Source: CANLBN01 sp050633825
GTDB taxonomy: Bacteria; Pseudomonadota; Gammaproteobacteria; Pseudomonadales; Cellvibrionaceae
Length of the DNA: 64,000 nt
Direction: 5' to 3'
Assembly: GCA_050633825.1 (NCBI GenBank)
Contig: JBOEHG010000011.1
Location: forward strand, 1-64,000
In this document: positions 54,113 through 63,842 of the stretch, one piece after another
Layout of the letters: every line of letters begins with the position of its first letter
How positions within the stretch are numbered: the stretch's first letter is position 1
Notes under the pieces: generated by a model
The model's input: the letters and a program-made list of their open reading frames with translations, nothing else
Told to the model about the DNA's origin: nothing
Databases searched by the model: none
Program-made: the position numbers and the translations under genes

Positions 54113-56051
54113 TTATCGAATATACGCTTTGATCTGCTCGGCAACGAGCCCTGCGCCAAGATTAGACAAGTGATCATCATCAAAATAGAGTAAATCATCC
54201 GCTAATTCAATTTGGCAAAACTCATCACATAGCTTATCGGCGGGTTTAATAAACACAGTATCAGGATATTTTTGCCTTAAGCGGCTAAATATTCGTTGTG
54301 TACTCAATTGCCTCTCATTAAAACTTGCACGTGTTGGCCGAACATCATTATTTTTACCCCATAGCAAATTATTCATAATGATCCTTGGAACAGAGAAACC
54401 AATTTCCGGCACACTATCAACTATAATCACTTGCTTACCTGCATCAACTAACTGAGCGATCACCCGGTCTAAACCAAGTTCAACAACCGCTTCATTAGAT
54501 GCTGAAGCGGGTAATTCATTCAGAGTATCTTCAAGTTCATAGGGTATACCCGTTTCAGGACTATACCTAGATCCCTCAACACTTAAAGCCCAGCGGGCAT
54601 GTAAAACAACGGTTTTAATTGAAGCGCTTTCACTAAAATAATTAAGAGCAGACTCATTAAAGGCCGTACATTCATTACCATCACTGAAGTTAGCTTTTAG
54701 TACACCCAGCAAAGGAGGACNNATTAGCAGCAAACAACATATCACCAAATGCTTCTTTCAATGCACCTGCATGAGAATCTCCCCATAGGACAGTCGATTT
54801 ATTATCTATGCTATCCAAACCTATAGTGCAGAAATCACCTTTTTTAGCATGCGAGGCCCCCTTTCTCATGCAACCACTACCAATAATGGCATCAGCATTG
54901 TAAGTCCCTATTTTGACTAGCTTAGGATCTAAACGACCAGGAATCCCCCCAAGATAAATAATCATAAGCGACAACAATAGAATAAATGCACTAAAAATAG
55001 CAACCAAGGTAAAAATAAATCGTCGAGACATAACCGACCTATTTCTAAAAGGCTGTTCGATATATCGCCATGAGAGATAGGCAAGAATAAAAGAAACAAC
55101 AATACCCACTAAAGATAATGAAAACGGCAAATGCACGTCAGCCTGATAATTCTTAAGAAACGCAAAGACCGGCCAGTGCCACAAATAAAGAGAGTAAGAA
55201 ATTAGACCTATAGCAGTCAAAAATCGGGTTGTTAATAAACGATAAACCCAAGTTTTCTCACACAAACCACCCCACAGTATAAGCAATGTAGCGCCAAGTG
55301 TTGGCACTAAAGCAGCAACACCCGGGAAGCGCGTTTCTTTTGAATAGAGAATACTGGGAATTATTATCATCGCGAATGCAGACAGCGCAACAACATTGGA
55401 CAAACCCACACGAGGCGATCGATTAATGGTATATATTGCCAGCAATGCACCTGACATCATTTGCCATGCTCTGGACGGAAGCAAGTAATACGATGCCCAT
55501 TCATGGTGATATGAGGTGTAAACACTAAAAGCAAAGGAAACAAAAAAGGCTAACAAGGTTAAAATTAGTAACCAATTATGCCGTTTAACAAAAAGGAGAA
55601 TAACAATCGGAAAAAAGAAATAGAACTGCTCTTCAACACCTAAAGACCAAGTATGCAGAAAAAATTCGTAATCAGTGTTATCACTGAAGTAATCGGTCGT
55701 TCGCCAAAAGAATATATTGGCAGAGAATAGGACTGCAAAAATAACGGACTTGGCAGACTTCGAAAAGTCATTGGGTAGCTGGATAAAAGCAGCAAGCAGT
55801 AAAGTTACCAAGAGTACAACATAAAGCGCCGGCAAAATACGCCGAGCTCGACGTTCATAAAAATTAACAAAGGAAAATGACTGACTCTGGATATCTTTTA
55901 AAATAATCGAGGTAATCAGATAACCCGATATCACAAAAAAGATATCAACCCCAATAAAGCCTCCGGAGACATAAGGTAAACCCGAATGAAAAATAACAAC
56001 CAGAAGAACCGCAATCCCTCTCAATCCGTCAACATCTGGTCTGTACTGCAT
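54113..56051 (-). CDS. acyltransferase-3 with C-terminal SGNH domain (OafA type), interrupted by two unresolved bases
   Basis: The N-terminal half (from 56051) has YRPDVDGLRGIAVLLVVIFH, SGGFIGVDIFFVISGYLIT and about ten helices, the acyltransferase-3 domain. The periplasmic part starts with LWGDSHAGALKEAFGDMLFAA (first SGNH block) and continues in another frame after the NN at 54721-54722 with ISMVP-like strands, ending DLLYFDDDHLSNLGAGLVAE, the last SGNH block. The frame change coincides exactly with the undetermined bases, so this is most likely one intact gene of roughly 645 residues with a few bases missing from the assembly. It would O-acetylate a surface glycan. Confidence 0.82.
54721..54722. 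other. two undetermined bases (probable scaffold join)
   Basis: The sequence shows nn at this position. The reading frame of the surrounding acyltransferase shifts here, so the true gap length is not two bases, or a base is missing beside it. Confidence 0.95.
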
Positions 56052-56158
56052 TCTGTTAATCCTATTAATACCTGATCAGGCTATCCAATTAGCTTTATAA
56101 AATTACTGTCATAATAATGCAATTGAACAACATTATGGCTGTTTTATAAAAGCATCGA

Positions 56159-57472
56159 TTATGTCTTATCCGATTCCTGCAGGATGCGATACTCTGCAGA
56201 ACGCGCATGAGCCTCAAGGGATTCCCCCCGAGCCAATACGGAGGCAATTTCACCTAACTCACTAGCGCCTTTAACAGAACAATGAATAATTGAACTACGC
56301 TTTTGGAAGTCATACACCCCTAAAGGAGATGAAAAACGGGCCGTACCTGATGTTGGCAACACATGGTTAGGGCCAGCACAATAATCACCCAAAGCCTCAG
56401 AAGTATAACGCCCCATAAAAATAGCACCCGCATGTCGGACGCCATCAAGATAAGAGTCAGGGTCAGCAACGGATAGCTCTAAATGTTCTGGCGCAATCTG
56501 ATTAATAAGCTGGAGAACCTCGACCTTATCTTTTGCGAGAATTAATGCACCTCGATTATTCAGTGATTGTTCAATAATATCGGCACGTGACATGGTCGGT
56601 AATAATCGCTCGATATTCTTTTGTAAAGAGGCCAAAAACGTTTCATCTGTACTAATCAAAATCGCTTGCGCCTGTTCATCGTGCTCAGCCTGAGAAAAAA
56701 GATCCATGGCAACCCAATCGGGGTCTGTTTCACCATCGCACACAACCAGTATTTCAGAAGGTCCAGCAATCATATCAATCGCTACCTGACCAAAAACAGA
56801 GCGCTTGGCTGTTGCCACATAAATATTACCCGGACCGACTATTTTATCGACCTTGTTAATGCTTTCAGTACCATAAGCCAAGGCTGCGACTGCTTGCGCA
56901 CCACCAATAGTGTAAATTTCATCCACACCTGCAATAGCTGCTGCCGCTAGCACCATAGGGTTTAATTCGTCGTCAGGGGCAGGCACTACCATAACCACCT
57001 GCTCAACACCGGCTACCTTAGCGGGGATCGCATTCATTAATACCGACGAAGGGTACGAAGCTTTACCACCAGGAACATATAAGCCAACACGATCCATAGG
57101 AGTGATTTTTTGACCTAACACATTGCCATTCTCTTCAGAAAACTGCCAAGAACTCTGTTTTTGATGCTCGTGGTAATGGCGCACCCGTTCAGCTGCAAGC
57201 TGCAAGGCATGACGTTGATCATCAGCAATAGATTCTAATGACGCTGCAAGCTCATCGCTAGAAATAGTGCATTCACTCATCGCCGCTAACTGACGACGAT
57301 CAAAACGATTCGTATAATCAAGCACTGCCTGATCACCCTTCGTTCGTACATTTTGAATAATATCGTCGACTGTTTTCGCTACTTGAGGGTCTGATACAGA
57401 TTCCCATGCAAGCAGAGCATTTAGCTCAGAATTAAAATCAGCTGACGAAGTACTGAGTCTACGAATAGACAT
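56159..57472 (-). CDS. hisD: histidinol dehydrogenase
   Basis: HisD oxidises histidinol to histidine in the last two steps of histidine synthesis, using zinc and NAD+. The motifs GPGNIYVATAKR, DMIAGPSEILVV, SQAEHDEQAQAIL and GDYCAGPNHVLPT are complete. The length of 437 aa is normal. It follows hisG in the murA-hisG-hisD order seen in pseudomonads. hisC, the usual next gene, is absent. Confidence 0.96.
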   Translation of the reverse strand: MSIRRLSTSSADFNSELNALLAWESVSDPQVAKTVDDIIQNVRTKGDQAVLDYTNRFDRRQLAAMSECTISSDELAASLESIADDQRHALQLAAERVRHYHEHQKQSSWQFSEENGNVLGQKITPMDRVGLYVPGGKASYPSSVLMNAIPAKVAGVEQVVMVVPAPDDELNPMVLAAAAIAGVDEIYTIGGAQAVAALAYGTESINKVDKIVGPGNIYVATAKRSVFGQVAIDMIAGPSEILVVCDGETDPDWVAMDLFSQAEHDEQAQAILISTDETFLASLQKNIERLLPTMSRADIIEQSLNNRGALILAKDKVEVLQLINQIAPEHLELSVADPDSYLDGVRHAGAIFMGRYTSEALGDYCAGPNHVLPTSGTARFSSPLGVYDFQKRSSIIHCSVKGASELGEIASVLARGESLEAHARSAEYRILQESDKT

Positions 57473-57565
57473 AATAAAAATAGCCCTAAATAATTACTTA
57501 ACAACTGGAGATAGGATGACAACAATTAAGAATAGTCGCAAGCCTAGAGCTTGATGTTGTACCAG

Positions 57566-58204
57566 CTAATCTATTTCGCTGGCAATTGCTGCGCTAACCG
57601 ATTCTATAATAGGTTGCATTAGATGATGTTTCATTTTCATCGATGCCTTATTAGCAATCAAGCGAGAGCTAATATCAGCAATTTCAATACGCGGCTCCAA
57701 GCCATTGGCTCGCAAGGTGTTACCGGTATCAACAATATCAACGATCTCATCAGCTAAACCCATAATAGGCGCTAACTCCATAGCACCGTATAACTTGATA
57801 ATATCAGCCTGACGACCTTGCTCTGCATAAAACTGGCGGGCAATATTGACATACTTTGTTGCCACCTTAATTCGCCCTTCTTTTTTCGGCGCACCTTTAA
57901 CAACAGCCGTCATTAACTTACAACGAGCAATACCTAAGTCAACCAGAGAATAAAGGCCACTACCACCATGCTCCATTAAAGTATCTTTACCGGATACGCC
58001 CATATCGGCCGCGCCAAATTGTACATAGGTAGGGACATCAACTCCCCGAAGGATCAGTAAACGCACATTATCGAGGTTGGTTGCAAACGCTAATTTACGA
58101 CTTTTACTGATATCTTCAAGCGGACGAATATTAGCCGCTGCCAGTAGTGGCAGTGTTTCTTCTAAGATGCGCCCTTTGGTTAGGGCAATCGTTAATTGTG
58201 ACAT
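57566..58204 (-). CDS. hisG: ATP phosphoribosyltransferase, short form
   Basis: HisG starts histidine synthesis by joining ATP and PRPP. At 212 aa it is the short form, which lacks the C-terminal regulatory domain and needs the HisZ subunit. The motifs LTIALTKGRILEETLPLL and IVDIVDTGNTLRANGLE (PRPP site) are present. hisZ is not in the window. The gene lies 35 bases downstream of murA. Confidence 0.95.
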   Translation of the reverse strand: MSQLTIALTKGRILEETLPLLAAANIRPLEDISKSRKLAFATNLDNVRLLILRGVDVPTYVQFGAADMGVSGKDTLMEHGGSGLYSLVDLGIARCKLMTAVVKGAPKKEGRIKVATKYVNIARQFYAEQGRQADIIKLYGAMELAPIMGLADEIVDIVDTGNTLRANGLEPRIEIADISSRLIANKASMKMKHHLMQPIIESVSAAIASEID

Positions 58205-58239
58205 GGAGTAATCTTTAATCTTATCGTTACAGACAATTG

Positions 58240-59502
58240 TTAACCGGGTACTCGGCGAATATTAGTACCCAGTAACTGTAGTTTTTCTTCAATGCATTCA
58301 TAACCACGGTCGATATGATAAATACGATCAACCACTGTTTCACCATCAGCAACCATAGCCGCTATGACCAAACTGGCCGAAGCGCGGAGGTCTGTCGCCA
58401 TAACGGGAGCTGCTTTTAAGCGCTCTACGCCAGTGATAATCGCCGTATTGCCTTCCAATTTAATATTAGCACCCATACGGTTGAGCTCATGGATTTGAAT
58501 CAAGCGATTTTCAAAAATAGTTTCGATAACCGTTCCAACCCCCTCAGCCACTGCATTCATAGCAGTAAACTGAGCCTGCATATCCGTAGGAAAGGCTGGA
58601 TATGGCGCGGTCTTTAGACTAACAGCCTTGGGACGATTACCTTTCATATCCAACTCTATCCAATCATCACCCGTACTGATGGAGGCACCGGCCTCTTCAA
58701 GCTTAAGCAATACGGACTCGAGAATATCTTCACGAGTATCTTTTAATTTAACTCGGCCACGGGTTGCAGCGGCGGCGGTCAAATAGGTACCGGTTTCAAT
58801 TCGATCAGGCATCACATCATAACGACAACCCTGCAATGATTTAACACCATTGATCGTCAATGTTGCCGTACCAATACCTTCAATTTCAGCACCCATTGCC
58901 TGTAAACATAAAGCCAAATCGACAATTTCTGGTTCTCTTGCCGCATTTTCCAATACTGTTTTGCCTTCAGCCAAAACAGCAGCCATCAGCAAGTTTTCTG
59001 TACCACCGACTGTCACTGTATCCATAAAAAAGTGGGCACCTTTTAAACGGCCATTACAACGGGCACGAATATACCCCTCATCCACATCGATCTCAGCCCC
59101 CATGGCTTCAAGACCTCGAAGATGAATATCAACAGGACGACTACCAATGGCGCAACCACCCGGAAAGGATACGTTGGCCTCACCAAAACGTGCCAACATA
59201 GGGCCCAACACCAAAATGGATGCTCGCATGGTTTTAACGAGATCATAAGGGGCCGTATATTCACAGATAGTATTTGAATCAATTTCCACACTCATTTTTT
59301 CATTTAGAGTAACGGATAAACCCATACTACGCAGCAATGCCAACATTGTGGTGATGTCATTTAAGTGTGGCAAATTACCGATATGCATCGGCGTTTCTGT
59401 TAACAGGGTTGCAGCTAAAATCGGCAATGCAGAGTTCTTCGAGCCAGAGATTCGGATTTCCCCACTTATGGGGCCGCCACCGCTTATGATTAATTTATCC
59501 AT
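58240..59502 (-). CDS. murA: UDP-N-acetylglucosamine 1-carboxyvinyltransferase
   Basis: MurA makes the first committed step of peptidoglycan synthesis, moving enolpyruvate to UDP-GlcNAc. The catalytic cysteine is Cys117 in FPGGCAIGSRP, so the enzyme should be fosfomycin sensitive. Lys22 and Asn23 are in GSKNSALPI. The length of 420 aa is normal. It lies downstream of ibaG, as in E. coli and Pseudomonas. Confidence 0.97.
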   Translation of the reverse strand: MDKLIISGGGPISGEIRISGSKNSALPILAATLLTETPMHIGNLPHLNDITTMLALLRSMGLSVTLNEKMSVEIDSNTICEYTAPYDLVKTMRASILVLGPMLARFGEANVSFPGGCAIGSRPVDIHLRGLEAMGAEIDVDEGYIRARCNGRLKGAHFFMDTVTVGGTENLLMAAVLAEGKTVLENAAREPEIVDLALCLQAMGAEIEGIGTATLTINGVKSLQGCRYDVMPDRIETGTYLTAAAATRGRVKLKDTREDILESVLLKLEEAGASISTGDDWIELDMKGNRPKAVSLKTAPYPAFPTDMQAQFTAMNAVAEGVGTVIETIFENRLIQIHELNRMGANIKLEGNTAIITGVERLKAAPVMATDLRASASLVIAAMVADGETVVDRIYHIDRGYECIEEKLQLLGTNIRRVPG

Positions 59503-59607
59503 TGATGTCAGTAATCTTGTTGTATTTTTTAAAGGATTCTTGCTAAGACGTTCTTAACAAAGTATTTTTTAACGAGAGTTGAAACAATCGAAGCTAAAGA
59601 GTATCCC

Positions 59608-59646
59608 TTTAATCTTTGCTCTTAACTTTTACTCTTAACCTTTACT
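59608..59646. repeat. three 13-bp imperfect tandem repeats at the ibaG stop
   Basis: The units TTTAATCTTTGCT, CTTAACTTTTACT and CTTAACCTTTACT follow each other without gaps. The last one carries the ibaG stop codon, so slippage here has probably shaped the end of that gene. Confidence 0.7.
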
Positions 59647-59856
59647 CAAGGTTTTCATATTCACTGCGTGAATCTCACCGCTGGCAATTTTTTCATTAAG
59701 CACGGAATAAACACGCTGTTGCTTCTTCAGGGGAGTTAAGCCTTTGAAAACGTCACTGACAATAGTGAGATTCAGATGGCTGCCTTCAGACTCAGCTTCA
59801 ATGTCTGCATCAGGGAAATGTGTACTCAACAGGGCTTTAATCGCTTCAATATCCAT
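59635..59856 (-). CDS. ibaG: BolA-family protein IbaG
   Basis: A small BolA-like protein that pairs with monothiol glutaredoxin in iron-sulfur handling and acid stress. DADIEAESEGSHLNLTIVSD and FKGLTPLKKQQRVYSVL are the BolA core; GEIHAVNMKT is the usual C-terminus. At 73 aa it is about ten residues shorter than E. coli IbaG, mostly at the C-terminus. It lies 132 bases upstream of murA. Confidence 0.9.
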   Translation of the reverse strand: MDIEAIKALLSTHFPDADIEAESEGSHLNLTIVSDVFKGLTPLKKQQRVYSVLNEKIASGEIHAVNMKTLSKG

Positions 59857-59991
59857 GGAAATATCTTTCTACTGAAAACGCGCCAGTTTAATAAAAAAAG
59901 GGGGGACTTGCACTCTATTTTGCTGACGATCATTGTTATTGAGATCAAATAGGCGAGTTATAAGATGTGATAGGAAAAATTTAACTGAAAA

Positions 59992-60822
59992 TTATGCGTA
60001 GCGACTCACAATCGACCCCAGAGAAGCAGGCTGTGATTCAGGGCTACTATTCAAAAGCCCCTGCTCTAGCTGGTTAGAGAGCCGGTTAAATAGCGGAGTT
60101 TCATCTACTGGGTTTTGTGGCTGCACATCACTACCGTCATAGGAAGTAACACTGTTTATGTTATCTACTGAATCAGTTGCCACACTATCTTCAGCCTGCC
60201 GCTCAACCCTTTCTTCCATAGCGCGACCTTCCGCTAAACGCTCTTCACGCTCAAGAACTGACAATTCAACTCTTGCTTGCGCCTCCATTTGTGTTGCTTG
60301 TGCGGCAACACTACGGTCTTGCGCGGAAGGCTCTGCAGGCGCAAGTGCAGCTCGCCTAACAATTTGAGCCTTATCTATCGTCGCCTGAGGGTTACCACTA
60401 ACAGGGCCAGCACTAATTGACACTTCGCCGGAGACAGCGTAACTCACACCATCTGGGCCACGCTCATATTGATACCGAGGCGCACCTGCATATTGCCCGC
60501 CAACGGCGGCATGCGCTCGCTCATGATTCCGCACTTCACGGTCTCGAGCGGAAAGCTGATCAATTTGTTGCTGCTCAATCTGTTCTTGCTGAGCATCAAG
60601 TTGAGCCTGTTTAGCACTAGTCTCTTCCGATGAAGGGCTAGCATCAGCAACAGGCGACTGAGCTTCTACAGCAGATTGATTACGGCGAGGAGATTGAGTC
60701 TCTTCAACAGGTTTTAATACTGAGCCGGGGTTTTCTAGGGGATCCCTACCTGTTGGCAACGTGCTCGTGAGATAAGACGATGACTGTGTCGGTTGATAAA
60801 CTGAGCTGGAACTAATATTCAT
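59992..60822 (-). CDS. SprA-related putative metalloprotease
   Basis: The central segment RDREVRNHERAHAAVGGQYA contains an HExxH zinc motif (His100, Glu101, His104), followed by GAPRYQYERGPDGVSYAVSG and EVSISAGPVSGNP. This matches the SprA-related or CJM1_0395-type putative metalloprotease family. Long flanking regions are low-complexity and rich in Gln, Glu, Ser and Ala. There is no signal peptide. The length is 276 aa. It is 13 bases downstream of a small flagellar-rod-like gene. The cellular role is unknown. Confidence 0.8.
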   Translation of the reverse strand: MNISSSSVYQPTQSSSYLTSTLPTGRDPLENPGSVLKPVEETQSPRRNQSAVEAQSPVADASPSSEETSAKQAQLDAQQEQIEQQQIDQLSARDREVRNHERAHAAVGGQYAGAPRYQYERGPDGVSYAVSGEVSISAGPVSGNPQATIDKAQIVRRAALAPAEPSAQDRSVAAQATQMEAQARVELSVLEREERLAEGRAMEERVERQAEDSVATDSVDNINSVTSYDGSDVQPQNPVDETPLFNRLSNQLEQGLLNSSPESQPASLGSIVSRYA

Positions 60823-60835
60823 AGGACTCCAACGG

Positions 60836-61093
60836 CTACGTTTTTATGTCTATCAGCGCCCCCAATGCCTCATCAGCGACTTTCACCACATTGGCAGATG
60901 CATCAAAAAGGTTTTGCTGTTTTTGGATATTAATAATCGGCTCAACAATATCCGTTGCTTTTGCAACCGTAGGCTCTACCGTGCCAGCACGCACCAACTC
61001 ACTAGCGGACTCCTGGATAGAACGGCTGCTATTTTGCAAGCCACTCAACCCCTGCTGGAGAGCACCACCAATGGAAGTATTTGTGTTAATCAT
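60836..61093 (-). CDS. small protein with flagellar rod/hook C-terminal-like motif
   Basis: The 85-aa protein reads MINTNTSIGGALQQGLSGLQ near its start and ends NLFDASANVVKVADEALGAL. The end is close to the C-terminal helix of flagellar rod and hook proteins (FlgC, FlgE), which follow the pattern N-x-x-v-v-k-t-a-d-e-x-l-g-t-l-l. Both ends are predicted helical. Here it lacks a body domain. It is transcribed with the HExxH protein and may be a partner or substrate. Confidence 0.7.
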   Translation of the reverse strand: MINTNTSIGGALQQGLSGLQNSSRSIQESASELVRAGTVEPTVAKATDIVEPIINIQKQQNLFDASANVVKVADEALGALIDIKT

Positions 61094-61273
61094 ATTTACC
61101 TACCTGCTGACCGATAACTAAGCCATTGTTAGCTTAGACTCAAGTTGAAACTTGAGATTTAAGGCATGGAAGATTTACTCTTTCCATAGCCATATACGGA
61201 TAATATATCAAAAACGATCAAAAAACAGCCAAAGAGATAAGCACTTTAAGACAGGTTTATTGTTAAAAAGCCA

Positions 61274-61957
61274 TTAAACTAACAATTTCCCTATATCGAC
61301 ATACTTTACAGCATCGATAGGCTCCGCATTATGCAAGAAGGGTATATGACCTAAGCAGGGGGCATTAATTCTCGCCGTCAGAGTTGCTAAATTTTCATCA
61401 ATTACCGGCATATTGGCATCTATTTGATTGGCAACCCAACCGGCCAGAGGCAAACCGTCATTTGCTATGGCTTCGACTGTTAACAAAGCGTGATTAATAC
61501 AACCCAACCTCATTCCCACGACCAAAATCACAGGAATGTTTAAGTCTTTCACAAAATCAGCCAAGGTTTCTTCATCATTAAGCGGTACGCGCCAACCGCC
61601 AGCCCCTTCAACCAAAGTGAACTGCTGCTCTCCATGCAATACAGGCTGGCAGGCCTCTAATAATTGTGCTGCCGATACCTTTCGACCTTCTTGAGCCGCC
61701 GCAATATGGGGGGCAATCGCTGACTCCAAGGCAACAGGGTTAATACGCTCATAGTCTAGCTGCGTGCTTATCGCTTGCTGTAAAGCTAAGGCATCCTCAT
61801 TAAAAGTCCCCTTACTCGTCTTCTCACAACCTGCCGCAATCGGCTTAAGGGCAGAGGTAGTCAACTGTTGTTTCTTTGCCGCATGCAGCAAAGTGACACT
61901 TACGAAAGTTTTCCCTACTTCGGTATCGGTGCCGGCAATAAAAAAACAACGACTCAC
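61274..61957 (-). CDS. bioD: dethiobiotin synthetase
   Basis: BioD closes the ureido ring of dethiobiotin with CO2 and ATP. The P-loop GTDTEVGKTFV is at residues 9-19, and LKPIAAGCE, VEGAGGWRVPL and VVGMRLGCINHALLT are standard BioD blocks. The GTG at 61957 follows AGAAGGGG with a seven-base gap and is preferred; the upstream ATG at 61996 adds 13 poorly conserved residues. The rest of the biotin operon is not here. Confidence 0.93.
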   Translation of the reverse strand: MSRCFFIAGTDTEVGKTFVSVTLLHAAKKQQLTTSALKPIAAGCEKTSKGTFNEDALALQQAISTQLDYERINPVALESAIAPHIAAAQEGRKVSAAQLLEACQPVLHGEQQFTLVEGAGGWRVPLNDEETLADFVKDLNIPVILVVGMRLGCINHALLTVEAIANDGLPLAGWVANQIDANMPVIDENLATLTARINAPCLGHIPFLHNAEPIDAVKYVDIGKLLV

Positions 61958-62136
61958 TGGTTTACCCCTTCTGTTTCCGTTTTGTTTATATGACAACTAG
62001 AGCTAGACATGATACCCCAATATCAAAGCAAGTTAAGTGCGAAAAGACATAGCTCAAAAACCGTAGCCAAACAAAGGGCAAAACATCAAAAATCTGCTTT
62101 ACTTAATGGGTATAGAACGTCATTAATAGGAAAATC

Positions 62137-63390
62137 GTGCGAAAAACCGTTTTCATGCTGTTATTACCCGGCTTAATAACACAAATTGTTATTGGTATAG
62201 GGTTTTTGTATGCATTGGATAGTAAGCTTGCCCCCCTATCAGTCTTGGTTGTTACCTATCTTGTGACGGAGGCTGTTGTCGCAGCATTATTTTATGCTTT
62301 TTACACGGTATTAGTAGACAAGCCCTTAAGGCGGCTCAGAAAAGCGATTAATCATTTACTGGACGAGAAAGACCTAAGTACCGAATTTCCTGTGACTGGC
62401 ATCGCTGATATAGCAGAGCTACTCGAAGGCTTTAATAATCTCGCAAAAACATTTGATCAAACACTCATCGGTATTAGCTCATCCGTTGCTCGCTTAGAAC
62501 CAATGTCCAGAGAACTAGCCGATACCAATATGGGCATTAATCAGCGCAATATTATCCAGCGCGATCACAATCGGCATATTGCGCAAACACTTATTGGCAT
62601 TGAGCAATCTTCCGCCAATATGAGTACCGCTGTCACTGACATTATGACTGTAACAGAAACCAGCAACGCAACGATTAAAGATAGTGTAGAAACAGTGAAT
62701 CAAAGCTATCAGTCAATTCATCGACTCGCGAAAGAAACCGGAACCGCTGCGGATATTACCAATAAACTACACGAAAGTAGCCGTGAAATTGGCGATGTTA
62801 TCGATATGATCAACACCATTGCAGAGCAAACCAATTTGCTGGCCTTAAATGCGGCTATTGAAGCTGCTAGAGCAGGAGAAGCTGGCAGGGGCTTTGCCGT
62901 TGTTGCTGATGAAGTCCGTAATCTCTCGATCAAAACTCAAGAATCTACATTAAAAATTGAAGAAATGATTCAGGTGATACAAACCGATGTCGACAATGTA
63001 ATGAAAACCATGCATGAAAGTCGAGAAGCCAGTGAGACAAGCGTAGTACAAATTGATGAAGTCAAAAAACAGTTTGACTTGATGAATAAGCACGTGAGTT
63101 CAATCACTGAAAAGTCTTATGCAATTAACACCGCCATCGACACCCAAAAAGATTTAATCCAACAAGTGATTGAAGAAAATGATGAGATGAACGATATCAA
63201 TGATGACATTGTAGACTTCACTAAAGAAAGTGCTATTTCTGAAAAAGACTTAATTGGTTTAGGGAATTATATCAGTCAAAACATTCATGAATTTACACTT
63301 TCAGAAAAACAGTTTGATACCAGTATGCGAGAAAAGAAAGTGCAAGAAGACAGTGATGATAGCGCTAGTGATGATATAGAGCTATTTTAA
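62137..63390 (+). CDS. methyl-accepting chemotaxis protein without a periplasmic sensor domain
   Basis: Two hydrophobic segments (about residues 6-25 and 32-57) are separated by only a few residues, so there is no room for a periplasmic ligand domain. A HAMP-like linker and a long coiled coil follow, with the signaling tip at IGDVIDMINTIAEQTNLLAL, then NAAIEAARAGEAGRGFAVV, then ADEVRNLSIKTQ. The start is GTG. The length is 417 aa. It probably senses a membrane or cytoplasmic cue and feeds CheA; the receptor could also serve pilus chemosensing. Confidence 0.93.
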   Translation: MRKTVFMLLLPGLITQIVIGIGFLYALDSKLAPLSVLVVTYLVTEAVVAALFYAFYTVLVDKPLRRLRKAINHLLDEKDLSTEFPVTGIADIAELLEGFNNLAKTFDQTLIGISSSVARLEPMSRELADTNMGINQRNIIQRDHNRHIAQTLIGIEQSSANMSTAVTDIMTVTETSNATIKDSVETVNQSYQSIHRLAKETGTAADITNKLHESSREIGDVIDMINTIAEQTNLLALNAAIEAARAGEAGRGFAVVADEVRNLSIKTQESTLKIEEMIQVIQTDVDNVMKTMHESREASETSVVQIDEVKKQFDLMNKHVSSITEKSYAINTAIDTQKDLIQQVIEENDEMNDINDDIVDFTKESAISEKDLIGLGNYISQNIHEFTLSEKQFDTSMREKKVQEDSDDSASDDIELF

Positions 63391-63506
63391 ATACGTGCAA
63401 AAACTAAAGGTTAACTAGCAAACCATCAACAAATACCCTTTAAAGATCTGTTTGCTTATAACTTCGAATAGGCTGACTACTCGATTGATTTATCCTTCTA
63501 CTTCTA

Positions 63507-63842
63507 TCATGGATTATTCGCAAGCTGCACATGACTAAAAACCTTACCGCCCTCTGTAATAGCACAAGCATTACTACCATTCGTTCCCACATTAACCCGG
63601 TGTCCGGATATTTTTGCTGCAAGAAGTAACGAAGTAGCCTGTACTCGATCCTTATCAGACCAACCATTAAAACTTACAGCATATGATCCAGCCGAATCAT
63701 TTTTCCCAGACTTAAGCACAACTAAAAAAGATCCATCTGTAGCCGTCAGTGACCCCACATATAGATTTTTGCAATCCGTAAAATCCGCACTTGCAAAACA
63801 AGAGAAAAAAGTAAAACTTAAGGCAAATAGTATATTTTTCAT
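63507..63842 (-). CDS. small secreted protein, unknown
   Basis: MKNILFALSFTFFSCFASAD is a clear signal peptide with a likely cut after ASA. The mature part of about 92 residues has two cysteines (TDCKNLY and NACAIT) that could form a disulfide. The ATG at 63842 has GGAGGAG directly upstream, so longer frames to 63956 are unlikely. I recognise no family; the beta-rich pattern suggests a small compact domain. Confidence 0.75.
   Translation of the reverse strand: MKNILFALSFTFFSCFASADFTDCKNLYVGSLTATDGSFLVVLKSGKNDSAGSYAVSFNGWSDKDRVQATSLLLAAKISGHRVNVGTNGSNACAITEGGKVFSHVQLANNP

Noticed and set aside
54113..54748. Two separate partial genes (an acyltransferase and an SGNH protein)
   Set aside because: The break coincides with NN and the SGNH blocks continue across it, so a single gene with an assembly gap is the simpler reading.
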